A DNA stretch of 64,000 nt from Chamaesiphon minutus PCC 6605 (GCF_000317145.1 NC_019697.1:930001-994000), one strand, 5' to 3'; counted from the first letter of the stretch, positions 24,301 through 33,033 are shown. Program-made: numbers and translations. The notes: generated by a model not told the origin, from the sequence alone.

Positions 24301-25646
24301 TTCCCAATATAGAGACACCAAATTTTATATTTTCATTACGCAAATTATTAACTGAAAAATTGCCAGAATACATGATGCCAAAAGCATTTGTTATACTGGA
24401 TACCCTACCGCTCACCGCTAGTGGCAAAATCGATCGAGATGCGCTGGTCAAAATCGCTCCCGCACAGGAGATCGATCGAGAATTTATCGCACCGCGTACT
24501 CCCACCGAGTCCACACTGGCGCAGATTTGGGCTGAAGTCTTGAATATAGATCGGGTGGGTATTTACGATAACTTTTTCGATTTGGGTGGAGATTCGCTAT
24601 TAACTGTGCGATTATTACAGCAAATATCCGAGCAACTTAATTACGAACTACCGCTAGCTAGCTTATTTTTAAATCCGACAATTGAAAGTTTAGCAACTTG
24701 TCTGTCTTCATCACCAGATAATCTCGCTCGATCGCCATTAGTTGCGATTCAACCTGATGGCTCCAGTCCAGCTTTCTTCTGCGTTCATCCCATTTTTGGC
24801 GTTATTTTTCCTTATTATGAATTAGCCGCACAGTTAGGGAAAGATCGTCCGTTTTATGCGTTACAACCGATCGGACTCGATGGCAAAACTCCGCCCCTAA
24901 CGCGGATTGAAGATATGGCTGCTCATTATATCGAAGCATTGCGATCGGTACAGCCTCACGGCCCTTATTATTTGGGCGGTTGGTCGTTTGGCGGTTGGGT
25001 GGCATTTGAAATGGCGCAACAGCTCCAACAGGCAGGGCAAGAAGTAGCATTACTAGCGGTGCTCGATACTTTAGCACCAATTCCAGGACATGTATCTTTA
25101 GGTCATGGCTTAAAGTTTATGCTAACGACAGCGGCGCGATATATTTGGCCGTTTTTTCTCGATTATGTTTATCTAATTATCGCGATCGTCAAGCAGCAAA
25201 TTCAGAGTTTAAGAGATCGATTTCCTATTTTAAATAAAATCTTGCGTTACTCCGGTTGGGAGTGGCTGATGCAATCTCGATCGCGAAGCGCGCCACCAAG
25301 GCGGTCGCAACAGAATACTACCGTCAACCCGTCGAAAGAATCTCAACTCAGAATTTTAAGCGAGTTAGCAATCGTGCCGATGCTGCGGGTGTTCTATGCT
25401 AATAGTCAAGCCGCGCTCGACTACGTGCCGCAAGCTTACTCCAGCCGCATTAATTTATTTAGAACCAAGGATCGATCGAGCCTTAGCAAGGAAGATCCGA
25501 GTCTGAGTTGGGATCGGCTTGCTCAAGGTGGTACGGAAATTCATCATCTTCCTGGCAACCATCTGACGATGCTCAGGAAACCGCATATCCAGGTGCTTGC
25601 GGCACAGCTAAAAGCTTGTATCGATAAGGCTGCGCTAAGGGGTTGA
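21375..25646 (+). CDS. NRPS module C-A-T-TE
   Basis: A 1423-residue single-module synthetase with release domain. The condensation domain (about 18-500) has HHIVADGWS. The adenylation domain (about 525-1035) has AYVIYTSGSTGQPKG, NAYGLTE, GELYIGG, YKTGDLAR and ASGKIDRDAL. The carrier domain (about 1045-1115) has FFDLGGDSLL with the phosphopantetheine Ser. The thioesterase (about 1135-1415) has GGWSFGG, a catalytic Asp in LDTLAP and His in GNHLTML. Reading pocket residues by eye gives roughly D-A-F-T-I-A-A-V-W, suggesting a hydrophobic or aromatic substrate (tentative). Three short repeat-like insertions occur in frame (about residues 421-432, 909-917 and 1300-1310). It probably follows the second NRPS gene in the assembly order because it carries the TE. 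Confidence 0.93.
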   Translation: MGGYLSSSLTDDKLNCAEAAEVFVFPTSFAQQRLWFLDRLAPGNPFYNVSTALRLEGAIDFTALEQTFNEIVRRHETLRTTFVVVDGQPLQAISPSLSIQLPLIDLRNFESQARELQLRQIATAEARQPFDLTTGPLLRVKLLQLDDVEYVLLLNFHHIVADGWSIGVLIRELGILYKAFASGDRHHKAFALLPELPIQYADFAQWQREWLQELDVNGCSPLQTQLAYWQHQLDDIPVLNLPTDRPRPAVPSYKGAKQVLELSPSLSQALEALSYREGVTLFVTMLTAFETLLYRYTQQENIAIGSPIANRNRSELEGIIGFFVNSLVLRTDCSGQPTFRELLHRVREVTLGAYAHQDLPFEKLVEELHPERDLSYHPLFQVAFSFQNTPISTLELPGVTVSLLDLDATTTSQRLEVVASDAKSAYADYEDWDLECVNSPGDCHTTTAKLDLEFHLWQDLGSIKGQMVYSTDIFDDVTITQMLGHFQTLLASIIANPEQRISAVAILSAIERQQLLIDWNDTKKEYPNECFHQLFEERVRETPDAIALVFNQQQLTYRDLNIYANQLAHCLQELGIVPDRLVGICLDRSPETIVAILGILKAGGAYLPLDPSLPQERLNLMLADAGVSVLITRSHSIARFENFLQPIIDLDRDSASIRQYSPENLTNCVTLDNLAYVIYTSGSTGQPKGVAIEHRGLSNLAQVQIEVFNIQPSHRILQFASLSFDASIFEIVMALQSGATLDLATKESLLPGRPLLELLRDRAITHVTLPPAVLAVLPLASLPALQTIICAGEPCPADMINRWWQPQRQFFNAYGLTEATVWSTIAEIKSTSAQISIGRPISNTQIYILDKHLEPVPIGIDGELYIGGDGLGRGYINRPELTAKHFIANPFDDRQAARLYKTGDLARYRSRSVLCGESDGNIEFLGRSDDLVKVRGFRIELSEIETAIRRYPQVQTVVVIDRDNSYGDKYLIAYIVPNIETPNFIFSLRKLLTEKLPEYMMPKAFVILDTLPLTASGKIDRDALVKIAPAQEIDREFIAPRTPTESTLAQIWAEVLNIDRVGIYDNFFDLGGDSLLTVRLLQQISEQLNYELPLASLFLNPTIESLATCLSSSPDNLARSPLVAIQPDGSSPAFFCVHPIFGVIFPYYELAAQLGKDRPFYALQPIGLDGKTPPLTRIEDMAAHYIEALRSVQPHGPYYLGGWSFGGWVAFEMAQQLQQAGQEVALLAVLDTLAPIPGHVSLGHGLKFMLTTAARYIWPFFLDYVYLIIAIVKQQIQSLRDRFPILNKILRYSGWEWLMQSRSRSAPPRRSQQNTTVNPSKESQLRILSELAIVPMLRVFYANSQAALDYVPQAYSSRINLFRTKDRSSLSKEDPSLSWDRLAQGGTEIHHLPGNHLTMLRKPHIQVLAAQLKACIDKAALRG
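22635..22660. repeat. Small palindromic repeat inside NRPS gene (copy 1)
   Basis: Contains the inverted repeat AGTCCGC-CTAC-GCGGACT (22642-22659). The whole 26-bp unit recurs with one difference at 25696-25721 outside the gene. Here it encodes DAKSAYADY in frame near the end of the condensation domain. Confidence 0.75.
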
Positions 25647-25695
25647 GGAGATTGGCTCCGTTCTGACTCCGCTACCGATTGAAATCGGGGCTAAC

Positions 25696-25721
25696 GATGC
25701 AAAGTCCGCCTATGCGGACTA
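25696..25721. repeat. Small palindromic repeat downstream of NRPS gene (copy 2)
   Basis: AGTCCGC-CTAT-GCGGACT with the same 5' flank (GATGCAA) as the copy within the NRPS gene, 25 of 26 bases identical. It directly abuts the CTAGTA-type MITE starting at 25719. Confidence 0.75.
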
Positions 25722-25964
25722 GTACTAGACGGCGGAAATAAAGCTCCCATTTCTTGCCCACTCTCCCCGCTCCCCGCTGTCTTGTCTCGCTGCTTGGTGC
25801 GCTTCCATGGTCGGGAAACCCGACCGGAGCGCATCCGCATAATCCGGGAGGAAGCGATGCAATGTGGGCGGGTTTCCCGCCCATACAATTGCATCAAGAC
25901 AACCTCCCGGCTGCGAGCCGCTCCCCGCCAAAATAGTAACTAGATTTACGCCGTAGACTACCAG
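25719..25964. repeat. CTAGTA-type MITE, long copy (246 bp)
   Basis: Left end CTAGTACTAGACGGCGGAAAT and right end ATTTACGCCGTAGACTACCAG are imperfect terminal inverted repeats of 21 bp. The left 60 bp (after the end: AAGCTCCCATTTCTTGCCC) matches the copy at 29250. The interior contains a hairpin with GGGCGGGTTTCCCGCCC and GACAAGACA-like sequence. It separates the two NRPS genes and leaves only 22 bp before the ATG of the second. Confidence 0.7.
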
Positions 25965-25986
25965 TGTTAATCCAATAAAGATCGAT

Positions 25987-28900
25987 ATGTTTTCTGAAGA
26001 AGTCTTCGTCTTTCCCGCATCATTTGCCCAACAGCGGCTCTGGTTCCTCGATCGAGCGATCCCTGACAATGCTATTTATAATGTGCCCACAGCAATTCAC
26101 CTGGCAGGTTCGCTAAATTTAGCCGCACTAGAACGGACTTTTAATGAAATCGTCCGTCGTCACGAAACCTTACGCACCACTTTTATAGTAGAAGATGGGC
26201 AACCTCTACAAGCGATTTTACCCAGCGCAACTATCCCCGTGCATCTAGTAGCTCTCCAGCACTTAGGAGCTAAAGAGCGAGATGTCAGAGCCAAGAGTAT
26301 TATTAACAACGAGCTAAAACACGCCTTCGATCTAGCATCTGGGGCATTATTGCGAGTTACCATCCTTGTTTTGTCAGACACAGAACATATTCTGTTAATT
26401 AATATGCACCACATTATCTGTGATGATTGGTCGCTGGGGGTGCTGATTGGGGAACTAGGCACGCTGTATGCAGCTTTTGACCAAAATTTACCTTCCCCGC
26501 TGTCAGAACTGCCTCTCCAGTACGCAGATTTTGCGCAGTGGCAGCGCGAGTGGTTGCAAGGAGTAGTCCTCGACACCCAGTTAGCTTACTGGCGGGAGCA
26601 ATTAAACGGTATTTCGACGTTGCATTTGCCTACCGACAAACCCAGATCGGCAATCCAAAACTATCGAGGAGCAGCACGATTTTTAGAGTTACCAAAACAG
26701 CTAACCGATTGCTTAGAACAGTTGTCACAGCAAGCAGGAGCCACTTTATTTATGACTCTGCTAGCAGCATTTAAAACACTACTTTACCGCTATACCGATC
26801 GAGAAGATATCACGATCGGTTCGCCAATTGCTAACCGGAACCGTAGCGAAATCGAAGGGATAATTGGCTTTTTTGTCAACAGTTTAGTCTTGAGAAGCGA
26901 TCTAGCTGGAAATCCTACTTTTCGAGAATTATTAGATAGAGTACGAGCGGTAACAGTCGGCGCATACACGCATCAAGATTTACCATTTGAAAAGTTAGTA
27001 TCAGAACTGCATCCAGAGCGGAGCTTAAGCCATCATCCGCTATTTCAAGTGGTATTTGGTTTCCAGAATTCACCCATGTGCGCGCTAGAATTACCAGGAT
27101 TAGTACCGAGTTTAATTAATATTGAATTTAAAACAACTCGCTTCGATCTGGAACTGCATCTGTGGAAGTGTGACGAAGATTTTCGGAGCTTAGACGGTGA
27201 CAACTGGGAGGATAATCAAGGTCTACGAGGGGTAATAGTTTACAACACAGATTTATTCGAGCCAGCCACGATCGATCGAATGCAGAACCATTTCCAAACT
27301 CTATTATCGGGCATTGTCGCAAATCCCGATCGACGAATTGCTAACTTACCATTATTAAGCGATCTAGAACTAAATCGGGTCGTGGTGGCATGGAATCACA
27401 CCCAAGTAGATAATCCCGAAACTCAGTGTATCCATCGCATTTTTGAAACAAAGATGCGGCAATATCCCAATGCGATCGCGCTAAACTTTGCTAACGATCG
27501 AATTACGTATCGAGAATTAAACGCTCGCAGCAACCAACTTGCCCGATACCTGCAAAAATTAGGAGTAGGTGTGGAAGTTTTAGTCGGTATTTGTATTCCC
27601 CAATCGATCGACACGATCGTTGGATTGTTGGCTATTCTCAAAGTAGGAGGAGCTTATGTGCCATTAGATCCCAGCTATCCTCAAGAGCGTCTTAATTTTA
27701 TGCTTGAAGATGCGAAAGTTGCAGTATTACTGACGCAATCGAACTCAATCGATCGGTTTAAAGATTTTAAAAATCCGCTTGTTTTGCTCGATAATGATTG
27801 GGAAACGATCGGCCAAGAACGAGCAGATAATCTCCAATATAATGTAAATAGCGATAATTTAGCCTATGTTATTTACACCTCTGGTTCGACAGGTCAGCCC
27901 AAGGGAGTAGCTGTAGCTCACAAAGCGATAAATCGGCTGGTATGCAATCCAAATTACATCAAATTGGAGCCAGGAGATCGAGTTGCCCAAGCCGCAAATA
28001 TTTCCTTCGATGCAGCGACATTTGAGATTTGGGGTGCGTTGCTCAATGGTGCCGAACTCGTGGCAATCGGTCGGGAGGTAACGCTTTCACCTAGAGAGTT
28101 TGCACTAGAAATCCGCGATCGCCAGATTGATATTTTATTTTTAACTACGGCCTTGTTTCAGCAGATTGCTAGAGATGTACCTCAAGCTTTTGAGACAGTT
28201 AAATATTTACTATTTGGTGGTGAGACTGTCGATGTGCGCTGGGTTAATAAGATTATAGAACATGGTGCGCCTCAGCATTTAATTCATGTTTATGGGCCGA
28301 CCGAGAATACCACATTTTCCACTTATTATGACGTAGATCTGTCACGATCGATCTCATCTTTGCCGATCGGGCGTCCGATTACCAACACCCAAATTTACAT
28401 ATTAGATCCCCATTTACAACCGCTACCGATTGGCGTCACTGGCGAAATCTATCTGGGTGGAGATGGACTGGCACGAGGCTATCTCGATCGACCCAAATTA
28501 ACCGAGCGAGCCTTTATCGATCGTGCTTTTGACGCTCATTTAAATCCACGTCTGTATAAAACTGGCGATCGAGCGCGCTATCTACCAGATGGTAATGTTG
28601 AATTTTTAGGTCGTAACGATAATCTAGTAAAAATTCGCGGTTTTCGGATTGAGTTAGCAGAGATTGAAGCGGTATTAAATCAGCATCTAGCAGTCAGTCA
28701 AAATGTTGTCATTGTTGCAGAGAATGTGCCAGATGATAGACAGTTAGTCGCTTATATCATACTCGATCGACAACAAAAGCCAACGCCAGAAATACACAGC
28801 TTTCGACAATTTCTCAGCTCGAAGCTACCATTATATATGGTGCCAACAGCCTATATTTTCTTGGAATATTTACCACTCACACCAAATGGTAAAGTCGATC

Positions 28901-29253
28901 GCGCGGCATTACCAACGCCAGATTTAAGTAATTACCACGATCGAGATTATGTGCCACCGCGCTCTCAAGTCGAAGAGTTACTTACCAAAATTTGGGCAAA
29001 AATCTTGGGCAAAGAACAAATAGGCATCCACGACAATTTTTTTGAATCTGGCGGTCATTCTTTACTAGCGACGCAACTAATGTCCCGCATCCGTGACAAT
29101 TTCCAAGTAGATTTACCCGTCAGCAATTTATTTGAAGCCCCCACGATCGCCCAACTTGCCAGGTATATCGATATAATGTGTTGGGCAGCAAATGTAGATG
29201 AGACTGAAACTACCGGACTCGATCGAGAAGAAGTAGAATTTCGATCGATTTAG
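25987..29253 (+). CDS. NRPS module C-A-T
   Basis: A 1088-residue single-module synthetase. The condensation domain (about 5-430) has HHIICDDWS. The adenylation domain (about 465-965) has AYVIYTSGSTGQPKG, YGPTENTTF, GEIYLGGDGLARGY, YKTGDRARY and NGKVDRAAL. The carrier domain (about 985-1055) has FFESGGHSLL. Pocket residues read by eye give roughly D-A-F-F-L-G-V-T-F, a pattern reported for branched-chain amino acids such as isoleucine (tentative). There is no release domain, so it likely passes its product to the TE-bearing synthetase encoded upstream. The stop codon TAG is contributed by the end of a MITE that starts at 29250, so the original C-terminus may have been different. Confidence 0.92.
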   Translation: MFSEEVFVFPASFAQQRLWFLDRAIPDNAIYNVPTAIHLAGSLNLAALERTFNEIVRRHETLRTTFIVEDGQPLQAILPSATIPVHLVALQHLGAKERDVRAKSIINNELKHAFDLASGALLRVTILVLSDTEHILLINMHHIICDDWSLGVLIGELGTLYAAFDQNLPSPLSELPLQYADFAQWQREWLQGVVLDTQLAYWREQLNGISTLHLPTDKPRSAIQNYRGAARFLELPKQLTDCLEQLSQQAGATLFMTLLAAFKTLLYRYTDREDITIGSPIANRNRSEIEGIIGFFVNSLVLRSDLAGNPTFRELLDRVRAVTVGAYTHQDLPFEKLVSELHPERSLSHHPLFQVVFGFQNSPMCALELPGLVPSLINIEFKTTRFDLELHLWKCDEDFRSLDGDNWEDNQGLRGVIVYNTDLFEPATIDRMQNHFQTLLSGIVANPDRRIANLPLLSDLELNRVVVAWNHTQVDNPETQCIHRIFETKMRQYPNAIALNFANDRITYRELNARSNQLARYLQKLGVGVEVLVGICIPQSIDTIVGLLAILKVGGAYVPLDPSYPQERLNFMLEDAKVAVLLTQSNSIDRFKDFKNPLVLLDNDWETIGQERADNLQYNVNSDNLAYVIYTSGSTGQPKGVAVAHKAINRLVCNPNYIKLEPGDRVAQAANISFDAATFEIWGALLNGAELVAIGREVTLSPREFALEIRDRQIDILFLTTALFQQIARDVPQAFETVKYLLFGGETVDVRWVNKIIEHGAPQHLIHVYGPTENTTFSTYYDVDLSRSISSLPIGRPITNTQIYILDPHLQPLPIGVTGEIYLGGDGLARGYLDRPKLTERAFIDRAFDAHLNPRLYKTGDRARYLPDGNVEFLGRNDNLVKIRGFRIELAEIEAVLNQHLAVSQNVVIVAENVPDDRQLVAYIILDRQQKPTPEIHSFRQFLSSKLPLYMVPTAYIFLEYLPLTPNGKVDRAALPTPDLSNYHDRDYVPPRSQVEELLTKIWAKILGKEQIGIHDNFFESGGHSLLATQLMSRIRDNFQVDLPVSNLFEAPTIAQLARYIDIMCWAANVDETETTGLDREEVEFRSI

Positions 29254-29390
29254 TACGAGACGGCAGAAATGAAGCTACCATTTCTTGCCAACTCTCCCTG
29301 TCTTTTCTCGCTTGCTTGGTGCGCCTTCTCGTCGGCAAAGCCGCCGCTCCCCACCAAAATAGTCACCTTATTTACGCCGTAGACTACTAG
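29250..29390. repeat. CTAGTA-type MITE, 141-bp copy abutting NRPS stop
   Basis: The left end TTAGTACGAGACGGCAGAAAT (29250-29270) and right end ATTTACGCCGTAGACTACTAG (29370-29390) are imperfect inverted repeats of the same family as 20122 and 25719. The TAG within its left terminus (29251-29253) is the stop codon of the NRPS gene. No coding content. Confidence 0.7.
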
Positions 29391-29442
29391 CTCGATCGAA
29401 GAGTATGGTAAATTTTTACTTAATTTAGACAGACAACCAAAG

Positions 29443-30243
29443 ATGAGCGCGATCGTGGTATTTGATATCGATGGAGTAATTCGGGACGTAGGGAACTCCT
29501 ATCGTCGCGCCTTGGCAGATACAGTATCAAAATTTACCAATGACGCCTATCGCCCTACTGCGGTAGAAATCGACATGCTCAAAAATGAAGGCATCTGGAA
29601 TAATGATTGGGAAGCCTCACAGGAACTGATTTATCGCTATTTTGAAAGTCAGGGTCAAACTCGATCGCAATTAAATCTAGATTACGATAAAATTGTGGCT
29701 TATTTTCAAACTAAATATCGCGGGACAGATCCTGTAAATTGGAATGGTTATATCTGCGACGAACCAATCCTCGCCAGCCTAGAATATTTTGATGCCCTCA
29801 CGGCTGCTAACATTCCCTGGGGCTTTTTTAGCGGTGCCACCAGAGGATCTGCTAGTTATATCTTAGAACGAAGATTGGGGCTGACTGCGCCCGTGCTAGT
29901 GGCAATGGAAGACGCGCCAGGGAAGCCAGATCCCCACGGGTTATTTATGGCGGTTGCCAAACTAGGACAGCAATACGAGCAGACCGAGCGACTACCGATT
30001 GTCTATGTCGGCGATACTGTTGCCGATATGCACACAGTTATCAATGCTAGAAGCCAACAACCAAATCGACAGGCGATCGCTGTTGGCGTATTACCACCAC
30101 ATATTCTTGCCCAAGCTTCACAAATCGATAGCTACCGCCAGAACTTGATTCAAGCTGGTGCTAGCGTGGTCCTCGATCGGATTGGGGAACTTACACCCGA
30201 TCTAATTACCTCAGTTCAAGGGATAGGAATCAAACCTGCCTAG
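29443..30243 (+). CDS. HAD superfamily hydrolase (subfamily IA)
   Basis: A 266-residue HAD-like phosphatase. Motif I is VVFDIDGVIRDV with nucleophile and acid/base Asp at residues 8 and 10. The cap insert follows (about 20-110). Motif II is in GFFSGATRGSA, motif III has a Lys in APGKPDPHG, and motif IV is VYVGDTVADMH. The sequence resembles the TIGR01548-type group found in cyanobacteria and plants. The physiological substrate is unknown. It is separated from the NRPS gene by a MITE and is probably independent of it. An upstream ATG at 29405 is out of frame. Confidence 0.88.
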   Translation: MSAIVVFDIDGVIRDVGNSYRRALADTVSKFTNDAYRPTAVEIDMLKNEGIWNNDWEASQELIYRYFESQGQTRSQLNLDYDKIVAYFQTKYRGTDPVNWNGYICDEPILASLEYFDALTAANIPWGFFSGATRGSASYILERRLGLTAPVLVAMEDAPGKPDPHGLFMAVAKLGQQYEQTERLPIVYVGDTVADMHTVINARSQQPNRQAIAVGVLPPHILAQASQIDSYRQNLIQAGASVVLDRIGELTPDLITSVQGIGIKPA

Positions 30244-30283
30244 AAGATCGCGCCGGAGTGATTAGTATTGCAGTTTGCTACAA

Positions 30284-30952
30284 CTACACCACGAACTCTC
30301 GATACGCTGCCGTGCCGTAGACCATGTTTTTATCGAATGCCGATAACACCCGATTTTGAGCCGCGTCTGATGCCAGACAACGACATACCAAAGTCGCCAC
30401 ATCCGAGCGGGTAATGCTGCCAGCCACATGGGGATCTAAAGTCAAGATCCCATTGCCCGTAGCTGGCTCCGATTTCAAACCACCGGGACGGACGATCGTG
30501 TAATTCAAGCCACTATCCATCAGGTATTGCTCGGCCTTTTCCTTATCAGCTAATACAGAAGCCAAAGCCTCATAGGCAGTAGCTGGAATGGCATCTTTGG
30601 TGGCACCCGCACCTAGTGAAGAAACTAGAATAAACCGACTGACCCCTTTGTTCGCCGCCGCATCAATTAAGTGTTTATTGCCGAGGAAATCTGCCCGCTG
30701 TCCATCTTGGGGCATTCCACCGATCGTACTGACGATCGCACTGATTTGACCGTTCATGGCATTGGTAACATCGGTCGGGTTGAGGGCATCACCCACCACC
30801 GTTTCCACGTTCAGAGCCTGGAGATCGGATTGGGCGGCAGACGACCGAATCAAGGCCAACACAGGCACATTTTGGGTCGCCAAAATGCGGGCAATTTGAT
30901 GCCCAACACCACGACTAGCACCAGCCAGAAAAATTGAGCCGGAAGTTGTCAT
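30284..30952 (-). CDS. NAD(P)-binding atypical SDR protein
   Basis: A 222-residue NAD(P)H-binding-domain protein. The N-terminal Rossmann motif is FLAGASRGVGHQIA (GxxxxxG type), followed by VVGDALNPTDV and STIGGMPQDG. FILVSSLGAGATKD carries the serine region, and NYTIVRPGGLKSEP is typical of SDR_a5-like proteins. The catalytic Y-x3-K is not obvious, as in many atypical SDRs that bind NADP without classical reductase activity. Convergent with the HAD gene, 40 bp apart. Role unknown; a quinone or flavin reductase-like or redox-sensing protein is possible. Confidence 0.85.
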   Translation of the reverse strand: MTTSGSIFLAGASRGVGHQIARILATQNVPVLALIRSSAAQSDLQALNVETVVGDALNPTDVTNAMNGQISAIVSTIGGMPQDGQRADFLGNKHLIDAAANKGVSRFILVSSLGAGATKDAIPATAYEALASVLADKEKAEQYLMDSGLNYTIVRPGGLKSEPATGNGILTLDPHVAGSITRSDVATLVCRCLASDAAQNRVLSAFDKNMVYGTAAYREFVV

Positions 30953-31127
30953 AATTTTATGGATGAGTAATAGCTCTAATCAAAATCCTAGCATCCACAT
31001 TCCGCTGTTGGAAAAGTTTAACCGAATCAGCGAAAGTAACTACGCGTTAGCATTGCGGCGTAGGGATGGATAGCGCGTGAGGAAGCGATTCCATTTGCCC
31101 ACGGTGGCGATCGAATAGTTTTGGTTG

Positions 31128-32948
31128 CTAACAAGGAGGAATGGGGTGTTTGAGCCAGGTAAATCGAAAAGTGCTGCCGTTACCAGGTTCAGATTCCAAC
31201 CGAATCGTGCCGCCTTCGGCAGTCACGATCTTTTTGACGATCGCTAGCCCTGCGCCGATATTTTCTTCGAGGTCGCGAGGTTTGAGGGTTTGAAAGATCT
31301 GATAAATTTTTTGATGATACTGTGGTTCGATCCCCTCGCCATTATCCGCGATCGCAAACTCGTAACGATCGCCCAGATCGATCGCCGATATTGCTACCAC
31401 ACCCATTTGCGTCGGATGATGGCGGATCGCATTGTCGATCAGGTGGAAAAATACTTGTTCGAGCGGCTGAGTGCGAGTAGCAAATGTCGGCATCAGATTG
31501 GCAATATCGATCGTAAATGTTGCGGGCGGATTTAGTCCGCGCAAGATCTTTTCGAGCAGACGATTGACATCAACATTGACCACTGGATTTTGGGTACGTC
31601 CGGCTCGTGAGTATGCTAGAAGGCTATCGAGTAATGATTGCATTCGATAGACGCGGCGGCGGATCAGTTGCATTTGACTTCGCGTTCCCGGTGAGATGCA
31701 CTTATCGAGCTCTTCTTCTACCCATTCTGACAAACTAGCAATCGCTCGGAGTGGTGCCTTGAGATCGTGAGCGGTTACATAGACAAATTGGTCGAGTTCG
31801 CGGTTGCTCTGGAGCAATGAGTTGTTCGTAGTATTGAGAGCATGATTGAGTGCAGACATTTCGACGGCTTTGGCATGAAGTTTAGCGGCTACTTGGTGCT
31901 GCTCGGTAATATCGCGGACGATCGCGATCCAGTCATTTTCAGCGGCAATACTATTGATCGAAACTTCAATCGGGAAGCATTCACCATTTTTGCGCTGTCC
32001 CATCGCCTGCCACACGCGATCGCTGGGTTTGGCACTGGCTACCAAACTAGGTTCGTAAAACAGCAGCTTTTGAGTATCTTCAGCTTCGCAATTTAAGAGT
32101 TCTTGCCAATTCCGACCGATGACTTCATCGGGACTATAACCAAACATCTCTACTGCTGACTGATTGAATGTTTGGATTTGACCTCGATTGTTAATCGTCA
32201 TCACACCATCGACGATATTGGTGACGACTGTCTCGATCGTGTTGCGACTGTGCCGTAAGCTCAGATCGTATGAGTACATTTCTGTCGCTAGCCGTCGGAG
32301 CGACCTAATCGAGATCGTCGCCCCTACTAAACCCAGGACTATGCCCACCCAGACGGCTTCAAAGCTAAGTTGCTGCCGATCTTGCAGCCATTGCGTGCGG
32401 ATATTTAACAGGCGGGCTTCTTCGGCTTCAAAGTTACCGATTTCCTGCCGAAACCGATCCATCAGTTGCCTACTTTGGCGCAAGCTGCCGATTACTAATT
32501 GAGGATTGTCACTATTTGCTGATTCTATTTGCTGAATGCTGGCTGCGAGCTGTTGCATCTGCAATCGCGCGATCTGGTGAGATCGACTAGCTTGTGCTGC
32601 CTGTTGCGGGCGATCTTTGACGAGTTGTTCGACCCGATCGAGTGTTGGCGTAATATTTTTTGCAGCCAGTTCGTAAGGTTCGAGAAAAGTTTTGTCTTTA
32701 ACCATCGAGTAACTGCTGACGGCAGCTTCAGCACTAACTAGCTCGATCGAGCTACTGTAACTTTTAGTTAAAACTTCTTGGGTATGGTCTACATTTTGCT
32801 GGGCGACGATCGTTTGTTGGTGTAAGATCGCCACCGCGATCGCCATGCCGAACAGACAAGGTAGTGGTAGACAGATCGCCAAAGAACCTCGAATTTCGAT
32901 TGGTATTTGTCGCCACCAATTTTGAATCTTTGCCCAATAGCCGTTCAT
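31128..32948 (-). CDS. CHASE3-PAS histidine kinase (phytochrome-like bacteriophytochrome family C-terminus)
   Basis: A 606-residue membrane kinase. TM1 lies at about residues 18-42, a CHASE3-type periplasmic region at about 45-195 and TM2 at about 200-220. A PAS domain (about 240-360) starts VVTNIVDGVMTINNRGQIQTFN, contains SVEMFGYSPDEVIGRN and ends at IVRDITEQHQ. HisKA has H394 in YVTAHDLKAPLRAIASL, the DLK-type variant common in cyanobacteria. The ATPase part has FFHLIDNAIRHHP, ADNGEGIE and GAGLAIVKKIV. No cognate regulator is adjacent. A redox or chemical stimulus is possible but not shown. Confidence 0.92.
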   Translation of the reverse strand: MNGYWAKIQNWWRQIPIEIRGSLAICLPLPCLFGMAIAVAILHQQTIVAQQNVDHTQEVLTKSYSSSIELVSAEAAVSSYSMVKDKTFLEPYELAAKNITPTLDRVEQLVKDRPQQAAQASRSHQIARLQMQQLAASIQQIESANSDNPQLVIGSLRQSRQLMDRFRQEIGNFEAEEARLLNIRTQWLQDRQQLSFEAVWVGIVLGLVGATISIRSLRRLATEMYSYDLSLRHSRNTIETVVTNIVDGVMTINNRGQIQTFNQSAVEMFGYSPDEVIGRNWQELLNCEAEDTQKLLFYEPSLVASAKPSDRVWQAMGQRKNGECFPIEVSINSIAAENDWIAIVRDITEQHQVAAKLHAKAVEMSALNHALNTTNNSLLQSNRELDQFVYVTAHDLKAPLRAIASLSEWVEEELDKCISPGTRSQMQLIRRRVYRMQSLLDSLLAYSRAGRTQNPVVNVDVNRLLEKILRGLNPPATFTIDIANLMPTFATRTQPLEQVFFHLIDNAIRHHPTQMGVVAISAIDLGDRYEFAIADNGEGIEPQYHQKIYQIFQTLKPRDLEENIGAGLAIVKKIVTAEGGTIRLESEPGNGSTFRFTWLKHPIPPC

Positions 32949-33033
32949 CGCAATTTCACTAACTATTCTTCTTGATCTACTATCGAGCGTCGAGACGATT
33001 TGACTCTCTACCTTTCGAGCGATCGTGTCTTTT

